DNA of 56,804 nucleotides from JACJXF01 sp964349045 (GTDB taxonomy: Bacteria; Bacteroidota; Bacteroidia; Bacteroidales; GCA-2748055). Numbering within the stretch: position 1 is the first letter of the stretch; the number at the start of each line of letters is the position of its first letter. Under the pieces are notes generated by a model that saw only the letters and a program-made list of their open reading frames with translations, was not told the DNA's origin and searched no databases. This document shows, one piece after another, positions 27,333 through 36,893 of the stretch. The stretch spans positions 1 through 56,804 of the forward strand of contig CAYGFI010000012.1 of NCBI GenBank assembly GCA_964349045.1. The letters are read 5' to 3'. The translations under genes and the position numbers were made by a program.

Positions 27333-28016
27333 ATGATGAAAAAAGAGAATAGCCGGAAATACATACCCATTAATATCTGGATGGTTGAGGACAACTCCCG
27401 TTACAGGAAAAGTCTTGTGTCAGTTATTAATAACACTCCTGGTATGGTAAGTACCGGAGCATTTTCAAATTGTGAGGATGCATTTGTCGAAATGGAAAAT
27501 GAAGTTTATCCGGATGTTATTCTTCTAGATATAGGCTTGCCGGGCATGAGCGGTATTAAAGGAATTCAGAAATTTAAATCCTTGTCACCCCAAACCCATA
27601 TTGTTATTTTAACGATATATGAGGATAATGATACAGTTTTTGATGCACTTTGTGAAGGAGCTTCCGGTTACCTTCTGAAAGATTCTACCCAGGAAAAGAT
27701 CGTTGAATCCATCCGGGAAGTTCTTGCCGGAGGCGCTCCATTAAATATGCGGATTGCTCAAAAAGTTCTTCAGCTTTTTGCCAAACTGAAAACAAATGAA
27801 ACTAATTATGGCCTTACGGATCGGGAAAAGGAAATCCTTCAGCATATTGTTACAGGGTTAACAAAACAACAAATAGCCGATGAACTCTTCCTGAGCTTTC
27901 ATACCGTAAACACACATATTAAAAATATTTACAGAAAGCTGCATGTCACATCAAAAGCAGCAGTAGTTTCCAAGGCCTATAAAGAAAACCTGTTCAGACG
28001 GGAAAGCGGAAGGTAA
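27333..28016 (+). CDS. NarL/LuxR-family response regulator
   Basis: This is a 227-residue protein. The receiver domain spans about residues 13-130 with acidic pair E19/D20 (WMVEDN), phospho-acceptor D66 in DVILLDIGLPGMSG, the switch threonine in IVILTIYED and lysine in YLLKD. The C-terminal LuxR-type HTH is at about 160-220 (LTDREKEILQHIVTGLTKQQ then ADELFLSFHTVNTHIKNIYR). It follows the sensor kinase by 38 bases, so the two form a two-component pair. If the kinase is really broken, this regulator may be unpaired. The likely targets are nearby catabolic genes, but no operator could be identified. Confidence 0.92.
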   Translation: MMKKENSRKYIPINIWMVEDNSRYRKSLVSVINNTPGMVSTGAFSNCEDAFVEMENEVYPDVILLDIGLPGMSGIKGIQKFKSLSPQTHIVILTIYEDNDTVFDALCEGASGYLLKDSTQEKIVESIREVLAGGAPLNMRIAQKVLQLFAKLKTNETNYGLTDREKEILQHIVTGLTKQQIADELFLSFHTVNTHIKNIYRKLHVTSKAAVVSKAYKENLFRRESGR

Positions 28017-28387
28017 ACCACATAAAAGTCATTTAAGAACCAAAGGTGTAGTATGCTGTGGTTCGTTCTGTCAATATACCACAAACGTGTGATTGATTCT
28101 GAAAAAGGAATCTGATAACTTTGAATTTTGCTGATCAGGTTGTTCTGTAAAGTAACTTTTTGATCCGGGAACAAGGATTAACGATTTAAGAATTTTATTG
28201 CGGGAATTCTAATATGCTGAAATTAAATGTAATAGATAAACCGATTGTATAAATCTTAAATCAAAAATCGTTAATTCATATTCTTAATTCTATTTATTTC
28301 AACAAGTGAACTCATGCAATTCAGGTTAATTATCGAGTATTTTGTTACATATTTTTGTTGCTGATTAATATCCAAAAAATTTGTGAG
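28017..28387. other. Intergenic, no gene seen
   Basis: About 370 AT-rich bases separate the response regulator from the phosphodiesterase. A TAACTTTG at about 28114 and a TATTTTTG just before the gene match half of the Bacteroidota promoter, but no TTTG box is at the right distance from either. No RNA gene or remnant was recognised. Confidence 0.45.
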
Positions 28388-30661
28388 ATGAAGAGATTAG
28401 TATATCTGTTAATTTTAATTCCGGGTATTACCTGGAGTCAGAACACAAAAGTAATCGCTCACAGAGGAGGAGCTTCTCTTGCTCCTGAAAATACCCTGGC
28501 GGCGTTTAATAAAGCCGTTGAGGTAAATGCCGACTATTACGAACTTGACGTACAGATTTCCAAAGATGATTCATTGATAATCATGCACGATGCAACTGTT
28601 GACAGAACTACAGATGGAACAGGAGCCATAGTTAGTATGACTTTTGAGCAGCTTCGCAGCCTGGATGCAGGGTCATGGTTTGGCCCTGAATTTACTGGTG
28701 AAAAAGTTCCGTCCTTCAGAGAAGCACTGGCAGTGGCTATAAATGCCGGGACAAATATCGGGGTGGTTGTTGAATTAAAATCTTCAGAAACCGTTCTGGC
28801 AGGTAAAGTAGTTGAAGTTATAACGGAAATGGGATTACAAGACAGAGTGATTATTTCAAGCTTTAGTCTTTCTCAGATTACACAAGTTAAAACACTTGAT
28901 CCGACCATTGCCGTACAACTTTTTGCCTCCGTTACTACCTCACATATCGATCAGATTGCTGCCATAAATGGTGAATGGGTGGGAAGCAGTGGCCCTTTTA
29001 ACCAGACCATAATCGATTATGCCCATTCCCTGGGTATTAAATTCAATGTCTGGACAATTAACAGTGCCAGCCAGATGATACCTTTGTTTGCTCTCGGAGT
29101 TGATGCAATTACGACAGATAATCCTGTTGTGATGATTGAATCAATGGATAGTACGGAACCCACAGATGTAGTTTTGCTGTCAGCTAGTGTAATTGAAAAC
29201 GAAGTTTTTCTGGAGTGGGAAGAAGCCCTGGATCCAGAAAGCGGGATCTCCGGTTATAGTATTTTCAGGGATGTGAACCCTGGCTCAACAACTTTCCTTA
29301 CCAATGTTGGTCCGGTTACACAATACACCGACAGATCAACTGCCGAATCGCAACAGTATTATTACAGAATAAAAGCAATAAACAAATCCGGATTAAGCAG
29401 CCTTTACTATTCCAATGAAATTTCGGTGACCACACTCAATGACGTGACGGAGCCGTTTGTAGAATACGTAACATCAAAAGGAGACAATACTTCTGTAACT
29501 ATCGAATTCAGCGAAAATATTAGTAAACCTGATGCTGAAAACAAAAATAATTATACTGTAAATAACGAAGTAATCATACTGGAAGCCCGGCTTGCCCGGG
29601 ACCAGAAATCAGTAATACTTACCACATCCTCCCTGGCAGAGCGATCTTATGTACTTACCATTCAAAACCTGCAGGATATTGCAATGATACCCAATACAAT
29701 ATCACCCGTAAATATTGTTTTTGAATATAAAGCCTTCTCGGAGGGCTTTGTTGCATTTTATAATCTTGATACAATTGTTTTGAGTGATACCGATTTTCTT
29801 GCACTTGATGCATCGGTAAACCTTAATCACGGAATAGTAAAAAACGGAGCATTGATTACCTCAGGCCAGTTGGGTAATGCGCTTGGCTTCGATGGAATAG
29901 ACGATTATATTCAATTTTCCGCTTCCCCTTCATTTAACATCGGGACCAATTCGGTTTCTGTATCACTTTGGACAAAAATGGATTTTTTGCCAACAGAACT
30001 CCCTTCAACATTTGGACCGTTATTTGACTCCGAAACCGATCAATATGTTCTATACGAAGACAAGGGAAACAGTGAACTGAGATTCAAAGTTACAACCTCC
30101 TCTGGCGCTGAACGGCCTGGTATTCCGGATGCTGATCTGGTAAGTGGAGAATGGATACATATTGTTGGAGTATATGATGGTACAAATGCCATGATTTATT
30201 TAAACGGGATATTAAAAGATACTCATCCACTCACAGGAACAGTAAATCCGGGCCAGAATGCCACCCTGGGAAAATCCGGCACATCTTATTTTAGCGGAAG
30301 TATAGACCAGTTAGAAGTTTACAACAGGGCATTAACTGTTGAGGAAATCACAGAAAAATATAATCTCAAAACAGTTCCATTGGCAATCTATCCCGTTTCA
30401 GTTGAAATACCTGGAATACAAACAGATTTTAGTATCTATCCAAATCCCAATAACGGACAGTTTACCATCGATCTGAACTCAATTTCCAATCAGAAAGCCA
30501 TGGTAGAGGTTTTTAATTCATTGGGTAAAGTAATTTATAAAGATGATTTGAATACCAGGGGTAAAATGATCCTTCAAATTCCATCAGCTCCTGCGGGATT
30601 ATATATTGTCAGAATTTTAACCGGGGCTGAAATTTTTAAACAAAACATGATTATTAACTAA
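28388..30661 (+). CDS. Secreted glycerophosphodiester phosphodiesterase with Fn3, LamG and T9SS domains
   Basis: From ATG 28388 the protein has 757 residues with a signal peptide ending ITWSQ. The GDPD domain (about 20-255) has the catalytic HRGG with H25, E34-N-T, E52 and D54 (YELDVQ) and H67-D68 (IIMHDAT). A fibronectin type III domain follows (about 260-350). A beta-sandwich of the kind with TSKGDNTSVTIEFSE comes next, then a LamG/concanavalin-like domain (about 455-655, GDNALGFDGIDDYIQ-like core). A C-terminal sorting domain begins about residue 675 (FSIYPNPNNGQFTIDLN then LPSAPAGLYIVRIL-like end). It is secreted by the type IX system and hydrolyses glycerophosphodiesters, probably deacylated phospholipids. 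The LamG domain may tether it to a glycan. Confidence 0.88.
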   Translation: MKRLVYLLILIPGITWSQNTKVIAHRGGASLAPENTLAAFNKAVEVNADYYELDVQISKDDSLIIMHDATVDRTTDGTGAIVSMTFEQLRSLDAGSWFGPEFTGEKVPSFREALAVAINAGTNIGVVVELKSSETVLAGKVVEVITEMGLQDRVIISSFSLSQITQVKTLDPTIAVQLFASVTTSHIDQIAAINGEWVGSSGPFNQTIIDYAHSLGIKFNVWTINSASQMIPLFALGVDAITTDNPVVMIESMDSTEPTDVVLLSASVIENEVFLEWEEALDPESGISGYSIFRDVNPGSTTFLTNVGPVTQYTDRSTAESQQYYYRIKAINKSGLSSLYYSNEISVTTLNDVTEPFVEYVTSKGDNTSVTIEFSENISKPDAENKNNYTVNNEVIILEARLARDQKSVILTTSSLAERSYVLTIQNLQDIAMIPNTISPVNIVFEYKAFSEGFVAFYNLDTIVLSDTDFLALDASVNLNHGIVKNGALITSGQLGNALGFDGIDDYIQFSASPSFNIGTNSVSVSLWTKMDFLPTELPSTFGPLFDSETDQYVLYEDKGNSELRFKVTTSSGAERPGIPDADLVSGEWIHIVGVYDGTNAMIYLNGILKDTHPLTGTVNPGQNATLGKSGTSYFSGSIDQLEVYNRALTVEEITEKYNLKTVPLAIYPVSVEIPGIQTDFSIYPNPNNGQFTIDLNSISNQKAMVEVFNSLGKVIYKDDLNTRGKMILQIPSAPAGLYIVRILTGAEIFKQNMIIN

Positions 30662-30685
30662 AAGGTACGTTAGTAGAAAGGGAAG

Positions 30686-30712
30686 GAGCTGCCTGGGAGG
30701 GCAGCTCTTTTT
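30686..30712 (+). terminator. Intrinsic terminator after the phosphodiesterase gene
   Basis: GAGCTGCC at 30686-30693 pairs with GGCAGCTC at 30700-30707 around a 6-base loop, followed by TTTTT at 30708-30712. It lies about 25 bases after the stop codon. Confidence 0.85.
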
Positions 30713-31169
30713 ATTACCGGCAACATTATTATAATAACTACAGGCCCTGAACCTCGCTGTATGGATATTATATTGTCGGAACCATCAATATTTAATGTTG
30801 CTGCCAGGTCAAACAAGGCAGCAGGCATGAATAACTTGAAAATCAGGCTCCCCGGAATGTCGGATTTCATATTTGTTTAATCGTATAAGCATCCAAACGA
30901 AACTTCATTATGGTAAATTCGTATTTTATAATCAGGAATCGGCAAAAGAATGAAAAAATATATAAGGAAATCAATCAGATCACTCCTTGTGAGTATTAAT
31001 TTTAAATATTTAAAACTCAGAAATTCAATCGGTTAAATATTTTTATATTATTCAAGACCTAAAAAACCCTCAAAATTGTTTGTTAATTAAACGTTTAAGC
31101 ATATATTTGTTTCTGAGTTTGCCAGACTCAAAAAAGAACTTCAATAATTAAATACTTAAACTAAAAACT
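30713..31169. other. Intergenic, holds one promoter
   Basis: About 450 bases have no credible gene. A 66-codon frame on the minus strand (30670-30870) shows no family resemblance and runs through the terminator. The only signal is the promoter at 31079-31109. Confidence 0.55.
31079..31109 (+). promoter_or_regulatory. Bacteroidota-type promoter of the PKD lipoprotein
   Basis: TTTG at 31079-31082 is followed after 19 bases by TATATTTG at 31102-31109, a full match to TTTG-N19-21-TANNTTTG. The predicted start of transcription is near 31116, leaving a leader of about 55 bases before the gene at 31170. The spacer holds an AT-rich palindrome-like stretch (TTAATTAAACGTTTAA). Confidence 0.75.
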
Positions 31170-32114
31170 ATGAAGAGATTTTTATTATTCACAAGTGTGA
31201 TTTTAATTTTTGCATTGTTTGGATTAAATTCATGCAAAGAGGAAACTCCTGAACCAACCTGTGAGTTTGAAGCTGTTGTGGATGGCTACCAGGTTACGTT
31301 TACTTCCACTGTAACAGATGTTAATACATATCTATGGGATTTTGGTGACGAAGCCACAAGCACTGAAGCAAATCCTTTTCATACCTATGAAATGTCGGGA
31401 ACTTATACGGTTAAGCTTACTGTTAAAGGGGATGGCGGTGAGGCCAATGTTTCTCATGACATAGAAGCGCTCCCTTCATTTGAAGAAATGCTTACCGGTG
31501 GACCTGCTGCTACCAACGGTAAAACCTGGGTATTGAGCCGGGGATATATTGCAGGTGTTGATGGTGGAAGTGGAATTGAACCCAGTATGATGATTCTTTT
31601 TGCCGGAGCAGAGAATATACTTGACCCGCTTTTGTTGGCTACAGATGAGTACGACAATGAATTTACATTCTATTCCGATGGGAAATATATGGTAGATACC
31701 AAAGATGCTGCTTTAGCCGGTACTCTGTTTGGTTATTATGGCGGAGAGCAACAAATTATCTCTGTAACAGATAACACTTTAGGGCTCTGTACGACAACTT
31801 ACACGCACCCTGAAAATGCTACATGGACCCTTCATACTGATGATCTGACTGTTGTGGCAGCGCCATTTGGAGGTACTGATGTTCCGGCTACTACTTATTC
31901 AGTTACTTTTTCAGGTAAAAAGTGGATATCCTTATCAACGGGAGCCTATTTTGGAATTCTTGATTTCCCGGCAACACGGCAGTTTATTGTAAAGGAAATT
32001 ACACCTGAAAAAATGTCTGTTGCCATGTTTTTCTGCGCTTATTGGGCTGATCCTGCAGGTTCCGGAATGTACCCGGTTATCATGTATCATCTGACATATG
32101 TTCCAAAACCCTGA
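31170..32114 (+). CDS. PKD-domain lipoprotein
   Basis: This 314-residue lipoprotein (signal peptide MKRFLLFTSVILIFALFGLN, then SC at residues 21-22) carries a PKD domain at about residues 30-90 with the typical YLWDFGDEATSTEANPFHTY core. The rest, about 200 residues, is beta-rich and unassigned (GKTWVLSRGY, ATWTLHTDDLTVV); similar modules recur beside PKD domains in Bacteroidota glycan loci. It is likely on the cell surface and binds protein or carbohydrate. It has its own consensus promoter and terminator, so it is expressed as a single gene. Confidence 0.8.
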   Translation: MKRFLLFTSVILIFALFGLNSCKEETPEPTCEFEAVVDGYQVTFTSTVTDVNTYLWDFGDEATSTEANPFHTYEMSGTYTVKLTVKGDGGEANVSHDIEALPSFEEMLTGGPAATNGKTWVLSRGYIAGVDGGSGIEPSMMILFAGAENILDPLLLATDEYDNEFTFYSDGKYMVDTKDAALAGTLFGYYGGEQQIISVTDNTLGLCTTTYTHPENATWTLHTDDLTVVAAPFGGTDVPATTYSVTFSGKKWISLSTGAYFGILDFPATRQFIVKEITPEKMSVAMFFCAYWADPAGSGMYPVIMYHLTYVPKP

Positions 32115-32152
32115 TTGAAAAATAGTTCATTTTAGAATTATTGATGTATACA

Positions 32153-32192
32153 GAGGCTGCAGGATAACAAGTTGCTATCCTGCGGCCTCTTA
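32153..32192 (+). terminator. Intrinsic terminator after the PKD lipoprotein
   Basis: GAGGCTGCAGGATA at 32153-32166 pairs with TATCCTGCGGCCTC at 32176-32189 (14 pairs, one of them G-U) around a 9-base loop. The tail TTACTTATTT is only moderately T-rich. It is 39 bases after the stop codon. Confidence 0.75.
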
Positions 32193-32388
32193 CTTATTTA
32201 TCGATTTACATTCGGCCGAAAAATTAATCCTGTTTATAATTACTAATTTTCATCTGTATAAAAATTTATTTTCAATGGTCGGATGGAACCCACAATAAGA
32301 GCTTTTATACATTTGTTTATGTGTTTCTCGAATCATGTGGGTTTCAACAAAAAATAACCAATGGCCATTGACTTATAAAAATCTGGTT

Positions 32389-34047
32389 ATGAGGGCAATC
32401 TTTTTATTCACAACGTACCTGGCAATTATCCTTTATCTGGTTGTTTCTTCAACCGTTATCCTTGCACAAGGATCAGGTTCCAGGGATAGTATGAAATCTG
32501 GATATACTGAAGTTAAAATTCCCATGGGTGATGGAGTACTTCTGGCTACTGATATATACACTCCAAAAAAGCATGGAAAGTTTCCGGTTGTTCTGGTACG
32601 TACACCCTATAATAAAAGCACGGAACAATGGATGGGAAAGGCATTTAACCTGTTCGGCATAGCCGTTGTTATTCAGGATGTAAGAGGTAAATTTAAATCG
32701 GAAGGAGAGTTTTACCCTTTTATAAATGAAAGGACTGATGGCCTGCAAACCTTAAGATGGGTAAAAGATCAACCATGGACCAATGGAACTGTTGCCGGCT
32801 GGGGAGGTAGTTATGTGGGGTTTACCCAGTGGGCAATTTCTGACTCACTTGATTTTTTAACCCTGTTGCTGACAGGTGCAAACCTTTACGAATTTGTGTA
32901 TCCTGACGGACTTTTTTCTTTGCAAACGGCTTTTGTGTGGGGATTTCAAAATGCCTCAAAGGAATTAAATATCATCCCTCCTGATAAATTGATGGCAGGT
33001 GCAATGATTCTTCCATTATCCGTTGCTGATGATTCAACGGTTAAGGATATCCCCTTTTTCAACGATTGGCTTGCACATGAAACCTACGACCATTACTGGC
33101 AAAAGTTAAATTTCAGAGGGATTTCAAAAGCGCCCCTGATTTCGATGGCAGGCTGGTATGATATCTTTTTAAAAGCTCAGATTGAGGATTTTCAATCCCT
33201 GGAAAAAAACGGAAATCCGGGTAACAGAATGATAATAGGACCATGGTGCCATGGATCAATGGGCGAACCCAATGATTTTGGGGGACTAAAAAAGACAGGA
33301 AAGCCCTCAAAAATTTTTAAATATGTAAAAAATTTCCTAAATGGGAAAAAGAATGAACTGACATCCCCATTGAAGAACAGTAAATACAACTTGTTTATAA
33401 TGGAGAGGAACGAATATATCGGTTCGGATGTTTGGCCGCCCCGCGATACCAAAATTACTCCCTTTTTTATTGGACCTGGTAGTTATCTTAAACCAGATCC
33501 ATTTAAGGAAAACGGAATTCTTGAATATGAATATGTACCAGGTGATCCATTTCCAAGTTATGGAGGAACTACCCTTGGCGCCGGAGTAGGTCCCGCCAGG
33601 CAAAACGACAATATAAACCGTCAGGATCAGCTTGTATTTGAAATGGACATTGCAGATAAACCATTAATACTTCTTGGACCTGTTTCTGCAACACTCTGGC
33701 TGTCGAGTGATGCGTCCTGTACCGATTTTATGGTTGGCTTGCAGGATGTCTTTCCCGATGGAAAAATAATCAATATCCAGGAAGGAGGAGCAAGAGTAAA
33801 ACCGGATCATGAGAATCCTCAAAAAACAGAAATTTCAGTTTGGGCAACCGGTTACCAGCTCAACCCCGGTCATAAACTCAGGGTAATTATTACCTCCGCC
33901 TGGTTTCCCCGGTTTAACAGGAGTCTGAATAGCTATGAACCCATTTCATCAGCAAAGGACATTGTCAATGCAAGTCAAAAGGTCTATTTTGGACCCGGTA
34001 CTCCATCGTCAATAAATTTGCCTGTATTCGAAATTTCTAAAAAATAA
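32389..34047 (+). CDS. CocE/NonD family hydrolase, exported
   Basis: From ATG 32389 (MRAIFLFTTYLAIILYLVVS) the protein has 552 residues; an ATG 54 bases upstream gives 18 more residues and no better signal peptide. The alpha/beta-hydrolase domain has the nucleophile elbow G-W-G-G-S-Y-V-G-F (serine at about residue 141), the acid in GWYDIFLKAQ and the histidine in IIGPWCHG. The C-terminal X-Pro-dipeptidyl-peptidase-like beta domain starts about residue 330 and ends near the stop. Members include cocaine esterase, X-prolyl dipeptidyl aminopeptidase and glutaryl-7-ACA acylase, so it cleaves an ester or amide in the periplasm; the substrate is not predictable. The ADP-ribosylglycohydrolase gene starts one base after its stop. 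Confidence 0.88.
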   Translation: MRAIFLFTTYLAIILYLVVSSTVILAQGSGSRDSMKSGYTEVKIPMGDGVLLATDIYTPKKHGKFPVVLVRTPYNKSTEQWMGKAFNLFGIAVVIQDVRGKFKSEGEFYPFINERTDGLQTLRWVKDQPWTNGTVAGWGGSYVGFTQWAISDSLDFLTLLLTGANLYEFVYPDGLFSLQTAFVWGFQNASKELNIIPPDKLMAGAMILPLSVADDSTVKDIPFFNDWLAHETYDHYWQKLNFRGISKAPLISMAGWYDIFLKAQIEDFQSLEKNGNPGNRMIIGPWCHGSMGEPNDFGGLKKTGKPSKIFKYVKNFLNGKKNELTSPLKNSKYNLFIMERNEYIGSDVWPPRDTKITPFFIGPGSYLKPDPFKENGILEYEYVPGDPFPSYGGTTLGAGVGPARQNDNINRQDQLVFEMDIADKPLILLGPVSATLWLSSDASCTDFMVGLQDVFPDGKIINIQEGGARVKPDHENPQKTEISVWATGYQLNPGHKLRVIITSAWFPRFNRSLNSYEPISSAKDIVNASQKVYFGPGTPSSINLPVFEISKK

Positions 34048-34048
34048 A

Positions 34049-35290
34049 ATGTTGAAAAAAATTACAACTTCATTACTTTTAACTCTGACGCTTACTAATC
34101 TTATATTCTCTCAATCCCAGAGAAAAATATCACAGGACGAATTGAGAGATAAAATTTCGGGTTACTGGATCGGACAATGTGTTGGAAATTATATGGGATT
34201 TCCTTTTGAAGGAACTTACCTGGAAGATCCGGTTCCGGTACTTATTGACAGGTACTATCACTTCAATGAAGATACTTCCCTTGCCATAAACCATGATCTC
34301 AGGGGATATTGCCAGGTTGTGGCAAACTGGCTTGGGGGAGCGTTTTCAGACGACGATACTGACATCGAATTCGTCACCCTTCATGCAGTTGAAAAATATG
34401 GCCTGGACATTAACTATGCAGAAATTACGGAAATGTGGAAGCTTCATATTAACCGGAATATCTGGTGTGCAAACCGTACTGCCCGAAATCTGATGGAGAA
34501 AGGAATCCTCCCACCCGCTACCGGCAGTAATTTGAATAATCCGGATTGGTACCAGATCGATCCCCAGCTGGTAAACGAAATATGGAGCATGTTTTATCCG
34601 GGGATGCTAAAGAAAAGTGCAGAAAGAGCAGAATGGGGAGCGAGGATTACAAATGATGACTGGGGAACTCATGCAACTATTGCCTATGCCATTATGTACA
34701 GCGCGGCATTTTTTGAAAAGGATATAAACCAACTGGTAAATATGGCAATAAATTTTATTCCTGAAGATAGTCCATACCATGAAGGAATGAAAGATGTAAT
34801 TGCCTGGCATAAAAATAATAAAGACTGGCGAATCACCAGGAAGCTGATTTTTGATAAATACTATTACTATAAAAGAGGTGATTACGAAGCGCCTGTCTCC
34901 GATGTATCTTCATTGTCAAATGGTTTGATGGGAATCATGGCTATCTTATACGGGGAGGGGGATTTTGTAAAAACTACCGGGATTGCTGTATCAGCGGGGA
35001 TCGATTGTGATAACCAGGCTGCCACTTGTGGCGGATTGATTGCCGTGATGAATGGGGAATCCTCTATTCCTGACAGGCTGAAACTGGGAATGTCGGGAAA
35101 GCCGGTATGGGCAAAACCTTTCAATGATACATATATTAACTTCACACGCGACGGCTTGCCTGTCAATACAAAAATCAGTGATATTGTTAACCGGATCCTG
35201 GAAATTACCGAAGATGCGATCCTGGAAAACGGTGGAAAGAAAATTATTGAGGGAACGGATGTATTTTATTTGGTACAGTGTGATTTTTGA
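34049..35290 (+). CDS. Secreted ADP-ribosylglycohydrolase-family protein
   Basis: This 413-residue protein has a signal peptide ending LIFSQ. The family core begins GYWIGQCVGNYMGFPFEG; the first metal-binding motif is FSDDDTDIEF near residue 110, and the second is AGIDCDNQAATCG near residue 318, corresponding to the D-x-D-x-A-A motif of the family (usually DTDTxAA). Intracellular homologues remove ADP-ribose from arginine. A signal peptide and a gene-coupled CocE hydrolase make protein de-ADP-ribosylation doubtful here; a periplasmic glycoside-cleaving role, or N/O-glycosyl bond hydrolysis on an exogenous nucleoside or sugar, is possible. Family is secure, substrate unknown. Confidence 0.82.
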   Translation: MLKKITTSLLLTLTLTNLIFSQSQRKISQDELRDKISGYWIGQCVGNYMGFPFEGTYLEDPVPVLIDRYYHFNEDTSLAINHDLRGYCQVVANWLGGAFSDDDTDIEFVTLHAVEKYGLDINYAEITEMWKLHINRNIWCANRTARNLMEKGILPPATGSNLNNPDWYQIDPQLVNEIWSMFYPGMLKKSAERAEWGARITNDDWGTHATIAYAIMYSAAFFEKDINQLVNMAINFIPEDSPYHEGMKDVIAWHKNNKDWRITRKLIFDKYYYYKRGDYEAPVSDVSSLSNGLMGIMAILYGEGDFVKTTGIAVSAGIDCDNQAATCGGLIAVMNGESSIPDRLKLGMSGKPVWAKPFNDTYINFTRDGLPVNTKISDIVNRILEITEDAILENGGKKIIEGTDVFYLVQCDF

Positions 35291-35647
35291 TAGAATTTTT
35301 AATCGGTACAGAGAATTCCAATATTCTGTCCTACGAACCGCAAAACTCATGTTTGCCGATAGGTGCTGTTACCAACCGCACCTGGTTTATCGGGTCAGCT
35401 TATAATCAGTATTTAGCAATCCTGGTGAAAGATTTAATAGGTTTTATGTTCATGTCAATTGTGTTTTAAATCGTGTTAACGAATACCTTAATGACTTTAA
35501 CAGGATTGTCATCAGCTATAAGTTCATCAAGGCTCGGAGGAAGTAATAGAAGTTGGCTTCATGTGGACTTTCCAGCTATTCCTCAATGTATTAGCCACCG
35601 TTTTTGTTTTCCTTCTGTTGTTACTCTTTTTAAAGTCAAAAATTGAG
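35291..35647. other. Intergenic between convergent genes, no gene seen
   Basis: These 357 bases hold only short frames without family resemblance. I looked for transposase remnants and an RNA gene and found neither. The next gene on the opposite strand ends at 35648. Confidence 0.5.
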
Positions 35648-36319
35648 TTACCATATTTTCGGGATAAGTCGTTGTCTTGTCCTTTGGGTATATTCAGTAT
35701 ATCCGGAAAGTTCTTTTTTCAATGTTTCGTCTTCAAAATAGGTTCTAATGAACAATAGAATAATAGCTGTAACTGTCGGAATTATGCTCCAAATTGAACC
35801 TGTAATTAAAGGTAGGGCAGCCAATGAAATTGTCATTCCCAAATATCCCGGATGTCTCACAATTTTGTATACACCAGTGTCACAAACTGTATGTCCTCTG
35901 TCTGTTTGTATTCTTGCAACGCATGAAAAGTATTTATTTTCTTTTCTCGCTGTCAGGAAAACTACTTGTCCAATAATTGTCAGGACAACTCCTAAAACAT
36001 AAATGCTCCAATGAAAATCTGAGGACCATTGATAACGACCAGAATCTAATCCTGCAATGGTTATGACTACCAAATATGTCAAACCAGATAATCCTAAAAT
36101 CAATTTGTCCCACGATTTTGATCCTTCCCCAACTTTGGATCGTTCAGTCATAAGTTCTGAGTCGTTTCTGATTGCCCAAAAATTCATAAGAGCTGTAATA
36201 ATATTTGTTCCTAAAAAAATCCAACCTTGGAAGTATTTAATTTTCCCGGCACAAAGAAATAAAATTGCAGAAAAAACCAGTGTTGTAATTAATGCCTTTA
36301 TTAAAAATTTGGCTTTCAT
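35648..36319 (-). CDS. Isoprenylcysteine-carboxyl-methyltransferase-like membrane protein
   Basis: From ATG 36319 (MKAKFLIKALITTLVFSAIL) this is a 223-residue protein; a TTG upstream adds eight residues without support. It has about five or six membrane helices and the conserved end of the family, TGVYKIVRHPGYLGM near residue 149 (RHPxY motif), and FEDETLKKELSGYTEYTQRT then RQRLIPKIW. Such proteins are SAM-dependent methyltransferases or homologues lacking substrates of the eukaryotic type; bacterial roles are unclear. The gene stands alone, opposed to the genes to its left, and has a decayed transposase upstream, so it may have been acquired. Confidence 0.8.
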   Translation of the reverse strand: MKAKFLIKALITTLVFSAILFLCAGKIKYFQGWIFLGTNIITALMNFWAIRNDSELMTERSKVGEGSKSWDKLILGLSGLTYLVVITIAGLDSGRYQWSSDFHWSIYVLGVVLTIIGQVVFLTARKENKYFSCVARIQTDRGHTVCDTGVYKIVRHPGYLGMTISLAALPLITGSIWSIIPTVTAIILLFIRTYFEDETLKKELSGYTEYTQRTRQRLIPKIW

Positions 36320-36550
36320 AATTGTCTCTTGTTGTAAGGTCAATTTGTTATGCGGTTTATGTTTAAAATTTCAGCTAATGTGAGTCTCCCGCAGAGCGGG
36401 ACAAGTTGTGTAAAAATCCATTTTCAACTATAAATATACCCTCAATAATTGAATTGCATCAAAAATATTGTCATAAAATTCTTTAAATATTAAAAGGGTG
36501 ATTTACCGGTAGAAAAAATAATTCAAAATTTTAGCTTATTATCAGTCTTT

Positions 36551-36893
36551 CTGATCTGGGAATTGAAATACACTGGCTAAGTTATATCTGTTAAACATTA
36601 GACCAACTTCACTCAGCAACCTCATAACTTCCAACCCATGTATTTCTTTGGTCTGCATAGCTATGGGGGCCAGGGCATGTGTTTCGTTTACAAGGCCTGT
36701 GTCATATTCTACCAAAAGCTTATGTTTTACATTGGATGATGCCTGGATGTTATACCCGACGTTGACGATGTTCTTGTGTACTATAACAGACCGCTAATCT
36801 GGATCAGTCCGGGATATCTGTTCTTCCCCGCTTTTTTCCGGATCTGATTTTATCTGTTCATATTTAGTCTTTTTTCCTGGCGGCCTTCGTGTA
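36551..36893 (-). pseudogene. IS1182-like transposase remnant
   Basis: Read on the minus strand, the region gives GKKTKYEQIKSDPEKSGEEQ, then ISRTDPD, a TAG stop at 36794-36796, and RSVIVHKNIVNVGYNIQASS followed by NVKHKLLVEYDTGLVNETHA and LAPIAMQTKEIHGLEVM. These match the middle of IS1182-family transposases (DPDSR, VGYNVQTAVDAKHKLIV and LAPMAEKAKE boxes). No start, no terminal repeats and an internal stop are seen, so it is a fragment. The flanking 36320-36550 and 36894-37040 hold no gene; a short CCCGC-aga-GCGGG hairpin lies at about 36391-36403. Confidence 0.65.

Noticed and set aside
30670..30870. 66-codon minus-strand frame after the phosphodiesterase
   Set aside because: Runs through the intrinsic terminator, no homology, no promoter.
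36343..36420. GTTATGC near 36349 resembling an integron attC core
   Set aside because: No matching second core at the other end of the neighbouring gene and the sequence between does not fold as an attC.
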